Origin: Pedobacter ginsengisoli
GTDB lineage: Bacteria > Bacteroidota > Bacteroidia > Sphingobacteriales > Sphingobacteriaceae
DNA: 64,000 nucleotides
Direction of reading: 5' to 3'
Assembly: GCF_030244015.1 (NCBI RefSeq)
Contig: NZ_JASSYX010000001.1
Span: 1,116,001 to 1,180,000 of the forward strand
A program made the translations under genes and the position numbers. Position 1 is the first letter of the stretch. Each line of letters begins with the position of its first letter. The notes under the pieces were generated by a model, which made no database searches, was not told where the DNA came from, and was given only the letters and a program-made list of their open reading frames with translations. Of the stretch, positions 29,697 to 36,810 are shown in pieces.

Positions 29697-29897
29697 ATGC
29701 CAAAAATGAAAACCAATTCCAGTGCTAAAAAGCGTTTTTCGCTTACTGGAACAGGTAAAATCGCAAGAAAGAACGCATACAAAAGCCACATCCTAACTAA
29801 GATGTCGACTAAACGTAAGCGTAACTTAGGTCAAACATCAATGGTTTCTGATGCTGACATGGGCAACGTTAAACGTATGCTTGCAATCGGTAAATAA
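29697..29897 (+). CDS. rpmI: 50S ribosomal protein L35
   Basis: A 66-residue, very basic ribosomal protein. The start [18 protein letters not shown] and the block [14 protein letters not shown] are typical for L35. It lies between infC and rplT in the standard order, 26 bases after infC. Confidence 0.98.
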   Translation: MPKMKTNSSAKKRFSLTGTGKIARKNAYKSHILTKMSTKRKRNLGQTSMVSDADMGNVKRMLAIGK

Positions 29898-29972
29898 TTA
29901 AATTTTTAACCAGGTAACCGGTAGATAAGTTTGCTGTAATACGCAACACCGTTTATCAAAAACAATTAAAAC

Positions 29973-30317
29973 ATGCCACGTTCGGTAAACGCAGTAGCTT
30001 CGAGAAGAAGAAGGAAAAAGGTCTTAAATTTAGCCAAAGGCTATTGGGGATCAAGAAGCAAGGTTTTCACCATTGCTAAAAATACGGTAGAAAAAGGTTT
30101 GCAGTATGCATATCGTGACCGTAAAGTTAAGAAAAGAGAGTTCCGCGGATTGTGGATTCAGCGTATCAATGCTGGAGCACGTCAGCATGGTATATCTTAC
30201 TCTCAATTGATTGGTAAGTTAGCCACTAAAAACATTGGCTTGAACCGTAAAGTTCTGGCTGATTTAGCGATGAACCATCCGGAAGCTTTTAAAGCGGTAA
30301 TTGATGCAGTAAAATAG
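29973..30317 (+). CDS. rplT: 50S ribosomal protein L20
   Basis: A 114-residue basic ribosomal protein. [18 protein letters not shown] is the L20 start and RRIN-type block appears as [15 protein letters not shown]20 is essential for early 50S assembly. The 75 bases between rpmI and rplT contain a weak stem (GATAA 29924-29928 with TTATC 29953-29957), which might matter for autoregulation but is too weak to call. A strong terminator follows at 30338. Confidence 0.98.
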   Translation: MPRSVNAVASRRRRKKVLNLAKGYWGSRSKVFTIAKNTVEKGLQYAYRDRKVKKREFRGLWIQRINAGARQHGISYSQLIGKLATKNIGLNRKVLADLAMNHPEAFKAVIDAVK

Positions 30318-30337
30318 ATATAAAATTATCTGATATT

Positions 30338-30369
30338 AAAAAAAGGGAACCTATATGGTTCCCTTTTTT
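30338..30369 (+). terminator. Intrinsic terminator after rplT
   Basis: GGGAACC (30345-30351) pairs with GGTTCCC (30357-30363) around a TATAT loop, extended by seven A before and six T after. It ends the thrS-infC-rpmI-rplT operon 20 bases after the stop. Because the A and T tracts are symmetric it may also act on bioD transcripts from the other side. Confidence 0.92.
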
Positions 30370-30386
30370 GTTGTCGTCCATATTGA

Positions 30387-30998
30387 TCACAAGGTAATAT
30401 ACTTACCCGCTTCTTTGATGCTTTCTTTATCTATGACACTTATTTTAGGAATCCGGCCCAGTACTCTTACTTTGCTGTACTGGCTGATATAGGCTTCGCT
30501 TTCCGGATTTGAAACACCATTGAATATCAAGCCTTCTATCGCTATTTGGCTTATTTTGAGTACTTCTAAAGTGAGCAGGGTATGGTTTATGCTTCCCAGA
30601 TAGTTTTGAGAGATTACAATGACTTTAGCATTCGTTTTTTTGATGAGGTCGAGGATCAGGTCTTCGTTGTTTAAAGGTACCATTAAGCCACCTGCGCCTT
30701 CAATGATCAGGTCATTGTCTGTTTGGGGTGCTTGTATCGCTGCCAGGCTGATCTCTATACCGTCGAGCCTGGCAGATAAGTGCGGTGACAGGGGCTGCCC
30801 CAGTCTGTAGCGTTCGGGGTGGATGACAGTTTTTGTGTTGCTGAGCAGGTTTTTGACAAGCAGGCTATCGCTGATCTCCAGATCACCCGATTGTATGGGC
30901 TTCCAGTAGTCGGCATTTAATTTTTCGGTGAGGATGGCGCTTACTACTGTCTTGCCTATCCCGGTTCCGATTCCTGTTACAAAATAGATATTACTCAT
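30387..30998 (-). CDS. bioD: ATP-dependent dethiobiotin synthetase BioD
   Basis: A 203-residue P-loop enzyme that closes the ureido ring of dethiobiotin from diaminopelargonate, CO2 and ATP. The N-terminal GIGTGIGKTVVS is the P-loop, YWKPIQSGD follows with the catalytic Lys, and EGAGGLMVPL is the family block near residue 100. It is second in the minus-strand bioF-bioD operon, overlapping bioF by eight bases. bioA, bioB and bioC are not in the window. Confidence 0.94.
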   Translation of the reverse strand: MSNIYFVTGIGTGIGKTVVSAILTEKLNADYWKPIQSGDLEISDSLLVKNLLSNTKTVIHPERYRLGQPLSPHLSARLDGIEISLAAIQAPQTDNDLIIEGAGGLMVPLNNEDLILDLIKKTNAKVIVISQNYLGSINHTLLTLEVLKISQIAIEGLIFNGVSNPESEAYISQYSKVRVLGRIPKISVIDKESIKEAGKYITL

Positions 30999-32127
30999 TG
31001 CTTTTTAGTTGGGCTAGTTCTGTGGCCAGTTGTTTGATCTCTTCATCGGTATTGTAGGTATGCAGGCAAATCCTGAGCCGCTCCTGTCCTGCGTGGACGG
31101 TAGGACTTAATATGGCCCTTACATCAATCCCTTTGTTTTGCAACAACGCTGCCGCAGTTCTGGCTGCAGTGTTTCCCGGGTGTATCAGGGTTTGGATGGC
31201 GCTTGGTGTAGGGGCCGGGTGATTAAGGCCTGTAGTGTTTGCCAGATCAGCATAATGTTTGATCTTTTCTCTGATTATAAGACTAAAGTCTGTCGTCAAA
31301 AGCATTTGATACGCGCATTTTACTGCGGCTATCGTATGGATTGGGGCGGCGGTAGTATATATAAAAGACCTTGCAAAGTTAATGAGGTACTGGCGCAACG
31401 CTAAACTGCCGAGCACGGCAGCACCATGACAACCCAGCGCTTTACCAAATGTGACCACTCTTGCAAAAACTTTGTCCTGAAGGCCCAGGTGCTGAACCAA
31501 TCCTTTGCCATGATCACCAATTATACCCAGAGCATGGGCCTCATCTACAATGAGATTGGCATTGTACCGGTCGCATAATGCGCTTATTTCCGGTAAGGGG
31601 GCGGTATCACCGTCCATAGAATATACACTTTCTGTGACGACATAGCTATTGCCTTTGGCGTTTTTAAGTTTGGTTTCCAGATCGTTTAAATCGTTGTGTC
31701 TGAAGGTATACCGACTGGCATAGGTAAGCCTGGCCCCGTCTACAAGGCTGGCATGGATGAGCTCATCTGAGATGATGGTATCGCCGCGCTGTGCGAGGCA
31801 GGAGAGCAATCCTAGATTGGCATCGTAACCAGAGTTGAAGATCAGGGCAGCTTGCGCTTGATGAAAAACCGCAATGAAAGATTCGGTTTCTTCTGTATAT
31901 TCAGTGTTTCCGCTGAGCAGCCTTGAGCCGCCAGATCCATTTTGATAAAGACTGTGTTTATTTAATTCCTGATCAATCTGCTCTTTTAGCATTGTTGATC
32001 TGGCAAAGCCAAGGTAATCATTTGAACAGAAATCAACGGGAAGATGGCTGGAAGACAGGTTTCTGAGCGAGCCGTTGTCGGTTCTGCTTTGTAACCTGTC
32101 TTTCATAAACTGTTCGGCTGTATTCAT
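30991..32127 (-). CDS. bioF: 8-amino-7-oxononanoate synthase BioF
   Basis: A PLP-dependent enzyme that joins pimeloyl-thioester with alanine in biotin synthesis. DFCSNDYLGFA opens the domain, NGSGGSRLLSG is the acyl-binding block, DEAHALGIIG carries the Asp that pairs with PLP, and VTFGKALGCHG carries the PLP lysine. The frame reaches up to a TTG at 32136, but ATG at 32127 is the better start (378 residues, MNTAEQFMKDR). It is upstream of bioD. A strong hairpin begins 11 bases before the start. Confidence 0.94.
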   Translation of the reverse strand: MNTAEQFMKDRLQSRTDNGSLRNLSSSHLPVDFCSNDYLGFARSTMLKEQIDQELNKHSLYQNGSGGSRLLSGNTEYTEETESFIAVFHQAQAALIFNSGYDANLGLLSCLAQRGDTIISDELIHASLVDGARLTYASRYTFRHNDLNDLETKLKNAKGNSYVVTESVYSMDGDTAPLPEISALCDRYNANLIVDEAHALGIIGDHGKGLVQHLGLQDKVFARVVTFGKALGCHGAAVLGSLALRQYLINFARSFIYTTAAPIHTIAAVKCAYQMLLTTDFSLIIREKIKHYADLANTTGLNHPAPTPSAIQTLIHPGNTAARTAAALLQNKGIDVRAILSPTVHAGQERLRICLHTYNTDEEIKQLATELAQLKSNE

Positions 32128-32137
32128 TATGCTCAAA

Positions 32138-32174
32138 AATAAAGAAAGCAGACTAATAATCTGCTTTCTTTATT
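32138..32174 (-). terminator. Intrinsic terminator of the XRE/S24 regulator gene
   Basis: A perfect 14-bp stem: 32138-32151 pairs with 32161-32174 around a nine-base loop. Read on the minus strand it is followed by a T-rich run (TTTATTTTTG). It lies 50 bases after the stop of the regulator gene and just before bioF, so it insulates the biotin genes. Confidence 0.85.
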
Positions 32175-32223
32175 CATTGAACTGTTAATCTTTTAATGTG
32201 TTCCTGCGCTTAGGCTCGTTACC

Positions 32224-33000
32224 TTAGTTCTTGTTTAACTGCGAGATTGATTTTTGCATTTGCGACATCATGTTTGTCAGGGTCTCAATTGTAGGCTCAG
32301 GTGTAGGGTCGGGAAGGGTAGAGGAAATGTAGGCTTTTGCTTTCCAGATTTCCAGAATATCTTCAGCGGCTACCGTATAGGCATCGTATACTTTATTGTC
32401 AGATATCAGCTTTAGCTCTTTGTTGTCTTTAAAACGGTTTCCGGCCCTTTTGTAGACTACGCCTTCATTTTTGCTGATGATGATATAGGTCTCGCCAGTT
32501 TTAACGTCGTTCCAGTTGTCCAGGTATTCTGCCAGGATGATGCTGCCCGACTGGATGGGGAGCATAGAGTCGCCGATAATCTCAAAGGCTCTGAAGGTTC
32601 CCTGTCTTAAAAAAGGAAGCGGGAGCTGGAATTTGGGCAGCTCTTTAATATATTGGGGGTCAGAGAAACCATTAAGATAGCCCGCGCTTGCTTTAACCGG
32701 GACCATTTCGATGTTCTCGTTGTCGTCTTTGTCAACAGAGATACTCAGTATGCGCAGGTTAGAACCCTGGCTTTTTGGCTTTGGTTTCCAGTTGTCATTT
32801 ATATTTTCATTGATAAATTCATCAATGGTCAAATCAAAATATTCTGCTATTTTCTTTAGTAAATCATATTTCGGCTCTGCCCGGTCTTCTTCATAAGCTC
32901 CGATAAGAGATCTCTTAATTTCCATAGCATCAGCAAATTGCTGCTGTGTGTGGCCTTTTTTCTTTCTTAAGTACTTAAGATTGGATGAAATATTTGACAT
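32224..33000 (-). CDS. LexA-like XRE/S24 transcriptional regulator
   Basis: A 258-residue regulator. Residues ~8-62 are an XRE helix-turn-helix (LKYLRKKKGHTQQQFADAM). Residues ~100-215 are an S24 (LexA/CI-type) domain. The self-cleavage residues appear kept: Ala106-Gly107 in KASAGYLNG as the scissile bond, Ser145 in IGDSMLPI and Lys184 in VVYKRAG, with spacings of 39 and 39, close to LexA and CI. It may therefore be inactivated by RecA-type signals, though this is inference. It is divergent from a degenerate GIY-YIG gene, with three related palindromes between them (33031-33111), and has its own terminator. Confidence 0.88.
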   Translation of the reverse strand: MSNISSNLKYLRKKKGHTQQQFADAMEIKRSLIGAYEEDRAEPKYDLLKKIAEYFDLTIDEFINENINDNWKPKPKSQGSNLRILSISVDKDDNENIEMVPVKASAGYLNGFSDPQYIKELPKFQLPLPFLRQGTFRAFEIIGDSMLPIQSGSIILAEYLDNWNDVKTGETYIIISKNEGVVYKRAGNRFKDNKELKLISDNKVYDAYTVAAEDILEIWKAKAYISSTLPDPTPEPTIETLTNMMSQMQKSISQLNKN

Positions 33001-33030
33001 AAAATAAAAATTTAATATTTATTTGTTTTT

Positions 33031-33111
33031 ACTAAAATAGTTAGTATTATTGTGCCAATAAAGTTAGTAATATTTATTGAAATAACCAACAAGTGTACTA
33101 ATTAAATTAGT
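33031..33111. promoter_or_regulatory. Three putative operators ACTAA-N5-TTAGT between the divergent genes
   Basis: Two exact half-site pairs, ACTAA-N5-TTAGT, lie at 33031-33045 and 33097-33111, the second being a perfect 15-base palindrome. A third copy at 33054-33068 (GCCAA-N5-TTAGT) keeps one half-site fully. Site one covers a candidate minus-strand -7 (TATTTTAG) of the regulator; site three overlaps a -7-like TTAGTTTG at 33107-33114 for the GIY-YIG gene. This is what is expected for autoregulation and co-control by the XRE/S24 protein. Confidence 0.65.
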
Positions 33112-33135
33112 TTGTAACCATTTAAGCTTAAAGAC

Positions 33136-33486
33136 ATGAAAAAATTCGTCTATATCGTAACCGACAGAAACCGTACTAGTTTACACGTTGGAATGAGTTC
33201 AGATCTCATTAAGACATTAGATTTTTACAAACAGATGCCGAGCCTGTTCTTTGATAATGCCCAGCAGCTCACCCGTCTGGTGTACTTTGAAGAGTTTAAA
33301 ACTGAAGTGCAGGCATTGAGCAGGTTTAAATTAATGAGCAGGTTTACAAGGATGCAAAAGGAAAGGGTGGTCAGATCCTGCAACCCGGATTGGATCGATC
33401 TGACCATTGGCTTGGATTTTGAACACCTGATGTCGGGGAAGAAGATCGTAAACCAGGTTAATCTGCCTTTCGCCATACTCTCTTAA
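33136..33486 (+). CDS. Degenerate GIY-YIG domain protein
   Basis: A 116-residue protein with the layout of the small stand-alone GIY-YIG nucleases of Bacteroidota: VYIVTDRNRTSLHVGMSSDL at the start, LVYFEEF in the middle and CNPDWIDL near the end. Key residues look lost: the second motif has His for Tyr (HVG), the Arg of the usual SNLxKRL block is Thr (SDLIKTL), and the usual ReKqxKGW block reads SRFKLMSRF, without the Glu. It is thus probably not an active nuclease. It is divergent from the LexA-like regulator and likely shares its operators. A DNA-binding or regulatory role is possible. Confidence 0.7.
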   Translation: MKKFVYIVTDRNRTSLHVGMSSDLIKTLDFYKQMPSLFFDNAQQLTRLVYFEEFKTEVQALSRFKLMSRFTRMQKERVVRSCNPDWIDLTIGLDFEHLMSGKKIVNQVNLPFAILS

Positions 33487-33499
33487 GCTTTTTAAATAA

Positions 33500-33530
33500 C
33501 AAAGCCCGAATACATGGTATTCAGGCTTTG
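33500..33530. terminator. Hairpin between convergent genes
   Basis: CAAAGCC (33500-33506) pairs with GGCTTTG (33524-33530) and GAATAC with GTATTC inside, broken by one mismatch, with an ATG loop. No long T run follows, so it is a weaker terminator candidate. It lies 14 bases after the GIY-YIG stop and 43 bases before the stop of the convergent PD40 gene. Confidence 0.5.
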
Positions 33531-33572
33531 AGTGATACCTAATGTGGTGATATGTCCTGGGTCGGCTGTAAA

Positions 33573-36500
33573 TTACCAGCCTGGTGCAAAGGTCAATCCG
33601 AACACTCCCGAGGATTTGTCCTTGCGCTGGAAAGGGAAAGCATAATAAGGTTCCAGTACAAAATACCCAAATACATTAACCCTCAGAGAAATACCTACAC
33701 TTAATGCCGGAACCCGTTCGTTCGTGACCTTAGTAGTGATGGGATTGTTGTCATCATCCAGAATAGGTTGTCCCTGCTGATCGAGTACATTAACAGTTTC
33801 ATAGGTTGGCTGGCTTTTAAAAACCACTTTGGAATCTTCATTCCATGCCAGACCTGCATCAAAGAACAGATTCAGATCAGAAAACAAAAATTTGGAAGGT
33901 ATTTGCGTCAGCTTCTTAGGACCTGTAAACGGAAGTCTGATTTCAAAGTTGAATACTGCCATTTTACTTCCTGACAGCTGATTGATGTCGAAGGTGCCAT
34001 CCTGGTTCTGGCTCTTATACAATGAATTTGCTTCATATCCGCGGATATAGTATGGATAGCCTACAAACAGGGGGTATAGATTTTCACCATCTTTACCGAT
34101 CCTCTGGTAATTATATGTCCTGGCAGCTAGTGTAATTGGTTTAAGGCGGACATATTTCCTGAGATCAACAGTTACTGCAGAAAAATTGTAGTCTCCAAAA
34201 TACTTTTCGGCACCTACCCTGTATCTGAAACCATCCAGCGGAGAGGTCAGTCCGTTTATAGAATTGTCTCCGACAAAGGATGCATTGGCCTGAAATATAT
34301 TAAATGAATTCAAAGGGAATCCAAACTCATTGGTAGCCTGGCTTGTTGGAATTTTTGAGCGCTCTGATGTCAGATACAACCCGTCGTAGGTATAATAGTT
34401 GCTGATACGGTCAACACGATAGCTGTAGTAGGAAAATGCGCCCCCGGCTTCAAACCTGTGTACTTTGCTGAAAGGGTAGGAGCCAAACAGCTGTACCTGG
34501 TCTTCAAATGTCCTGATCAGGTTGGTCCGGTCGTTGATTACATCAAGCTTTTCGCCGTTATTATAAGTTAGCTGGTCCTCGACAATCTCTCTGAAACCTG
34601 TAATGTACGGGATGTGTGATACAGCGACACCCCAGTTGATCCGGTTTTGTTGATTGATGTAACCTACCATGCCTCCAAAATCATAAATCTCACCATTTAC
34701 AGACAGGTTGGCAATGATCTGGTTTCTGCCAAGGATATCACTGAACATACCTACAATGCCTCCCTGCATCCCGGTACCGAACCTGCTCGTAGATACACCC
34801 ACGCCGCTATTGGCCAAATAATCTAACCTAAACTTAGGACGGTATGGTACTGTTTTCATAGAATCAGAAGTGGTCTTTTCAAACCTTTCAAAGTTATTCA
34901 GGTTGGAGTTGACAATATCTACGCCTACACTTTCCTTAGGCGGAAGGACGGCAGCATCAAAATTGACTTCGTTGGGGTCAACAGATTTTGATTTGAAGTT
35001 ACTTAACGGAGAATTGTACAGTGTATAGCGCTGGGAGCGATAGTAGCTGTAAATAATGTCATCATTTCTGGCTACAGAAATGGCAGGGGAGAACTCGGTA
35101 ATTCCGCTGATGCCGGTGAAGTAATCAGTTAACTGATTTACCGTATTTCCTTCGAGGTTATATTCATACAAATTCCTGAAACCGTCTCTGTTGGATAGAA
35201 AGAACAGCCTTTTGCTGTCGCCTGAGAATTGGGCGTTCAGGTTATTTGCGCCCGGAAACACCGGTACATCTGTTAAGGATTTGCTGGCAATGTCATAAAC
35301 TGTAAGGTTAATTGGCTGCACTGCAGTGATCCCGTTTTTGTTGATGGCAGCCCTGTCTGAAGAGAAAACAATCTTTTTTCCGTCAGGCGAATAGCTTGGG
35401 GCATAATCAGAAAAAACATCATTGGTGATCTGGGTGACCGTTTTGGTTTTCAGGTTGTAAGAGAAAATGTCTCCCTGGCCTTCGACCATTCCGGAAAAGG
35501 CAATATCCTCGCCGTTTGGCGACCAGGTCAGGTTCCCGAATTGCTCCACTTTGCCCATATCCGCGCGCAGCGCCACACTTCCGTTGTCAATGTTGATGAC
35601 CATCATTTGGTTCTTGCCCTTACTGAATATACTGAAAGCAAACTGCTTGCTGTCGGGAGACCAGGTTCCCGCAGATTCTATAAAGTTAAAATCATCGATG
35701 TGTGAATTTGAGACCTGGCTGCTCAGCTTTCTGATGATCCTGCCTGTCCTGGCATCTGCAAGGAAAAGATCGACTCCAAAGAGATCTTTTTCCGAAAGAA
35801 AAGCGAGGTACTTGCCGTCAGGACTAACCGCAGGAGCAACGTTCATATTGCCTGCATTTTTGTTGTCGATGATCTTCGTGCCACTGATCTTAACCTGTGA
35901 ACTGTCTGCTTTCAGCATGGGCCGGTAGTGAGATTCGATCGCGTTCTTCCAAAGACCTGAAAGCGTGTTGTCATCGTAACCAAAAGTATATTTTAATCCA
36001 TTTTCATAGCCGAATCTTGCGGTTGCCTTAAACAGGGGAACAATCGTCGTATCTCCGTACATGGACCCTATAAAGGTCCAGAACGCTTGTCCGTAACGGT
36101 AAGGAAAGTACTTATTTGAATTCGTCAGGTCTTTCAAAGAAGGGATGTCCCTATTGAGTAAAGCATCCCGCATCCACATGGAGGTAAAGGCATCTACCTT
36201 TCCGACAGACAAATATTCCGCCATACCCTCGATCATCCACAAAGGGATCTCACTGATGTTTTCAAGACCAACAGAATCTTTCTCTAACAGGATATGGTAT
36301 TGAAAAGCATGGACAAGCTCATGGCCCAGTACATGCCTGGTTTGATTGCTCAATTCCATAACCGGCATGATCACCCTGTTCTTCAGCGCCTCCGTAACAC
36401 CACCCGTACCGATGCCGATTTCTCCCTGAAGTGCTGTAGTCTGTTGAAAATCAGGATGGTTGCTGTATAAAATGATAGGGTTCTTTTTCAGGAAAGTATC

Positions 36501-36743
36501 TCTGAAGATCTCCTGGTGCATCTTGTACCAGGTTTCAGCTTCCTGAATGATCTTATGGATCATCTTTTCATTTTTGAGGTAATAATACAGCTCAAAGTGT
36601 GGTGTCTGCAGAACTTTGAACTTTTCGTTCTTATACCTCACTTTGTTTTGTCCAAAGTATTGAGCCTGAACCGAAACAGCAAATACCATAAGGATGATCA
36701 GCAGCGGGATTGATCGTCTCAAAAATGTAAAGCTCCTTGTCAT
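33573..36743 (-). CDS. Secreted zinc metallopeptidase-PD40 propeller-outer-membrane barrel protein
   Basis: A 1056-residue protein with a signal peptide ending near VQAQ (residue 28). A gluzincin-type peptidase domain follows: HELVH at 141-145 gives two zinc-binding His and the catalytic Glu, and EGMAEYL at 172-178 gives the third ligand. Residues ~310-620 are PD40 beta-propeller blades (SPDGKYLAFLSEK, SPDGKKIVFSSDR). From ~690 on, alternating strands and the final GVSLRVNVFG ... FGLTFAPGW with a terminal aromatic residue indicate an outer-membrane beta-barrel of the surface-antigen type. Thus protease and propeller would be held at the outer membrane. The substrate is unknown. It precedes the PBP gene on the same strand order but is 67 bases downstream of it. 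Confidence 0.85.
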   Translation of the reverse strand: MTRSFTFLRRSIPLLIILMVFAVSVQAQYFGQNKVRYKNEKFKVLQTPHFELYYYLKNEKMIHKIIQEAETWYKMHQEIFRDTFLKKNPIILYSNHPDFQQTTALQGEIGIGTGGVTEALKNRVIMPVMELSNQTRHVLGHELVHAFQYHILLEKDSVGLENISEIPLWMIEGMAEYLSVGKVDAFTSMWMRDALLNRDIPSLKDLTNSNKYFPYRYGQAFWTFIGSMYGDTTIVPLFKATARFGYENGLKYTFGYDDNTLSGLWKNAIESHYRPMLKADSSQVKISGTKIIDNKNAGNMNVAPAVSPDGKYLAFLSEKDLFGVDLFLADARTGRIIRKLSSQVSNSHIDDFNFIESAGTWSPDSKQFAFSIFSKGKNQMMVINIDNGSVALRADMGKVEQFGNLTWSPNGEDIAFSGMVEGQGDIFSYNLKTKTVTQITNDVFSDYAPSYSPDGKKIVFSSDRAAINKNGITAVQPINLTVYDIASKSLTDVPVFPGANNLNAQFSGDSKRLFFLSNRDGFRNLYEYNLEGNTVNQLTDYFTGISGITEFSPAISVARNDDIIYSYYRSQRYTLYNSPLSNFKSKSVDPNEVNFDAAVLPPKESVGVDIVNSNLNNFERFEKTTSDSMKTVPYRPKFRLDYLANSGVGVSTSRFGTGMQGGIVGMFSDILGRNQIIANLSVNGEIYDFGGMVGYINQQNRINWGVAVSHIPYITGFREIVEDQLTYNNGEKLDVINDRTNLIRTFEDQVQLFGSYPFSKVHRFEAGGAFSYYSYRVDRISNYYTYDGLYLTSERSKIPTSQATNEFGFPLNSFNIFQANASFVGDNSINGLTSPLDGFRYRVGAEKYFGDYNFSAVTVDLRKYVRLKPITLAARTYNYQRIGKDGENLYPLFVGYPYYIRGYEANSLYKSQNQDGTFDINQLSGSKMAVFNFEIRLPFTGPKKLTQIPSKFLFSDLNLFFDAGLAWNEDSKVVFKSQPTYETVNVLDQQGQPILDDDNNPITTKVTNERVPALSVGISLRVNVFGYFVLEPYYAFPFQRKDKSSGVFGLTFAPGW

Positions 36744-36810
36744 ATGAATAGTTTAGTTGTATAATTAAATGTACGTAATCTTAGCAATAATAGTTGTTTG
36801 GGGTTTCAGG

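Noticed and set aside
29898..29972. Possible L20 autoregulatory leader between rpmI and rplT
   Set aside because: Only a five-base stem with small inner pairing; too weak to claim without comparison.
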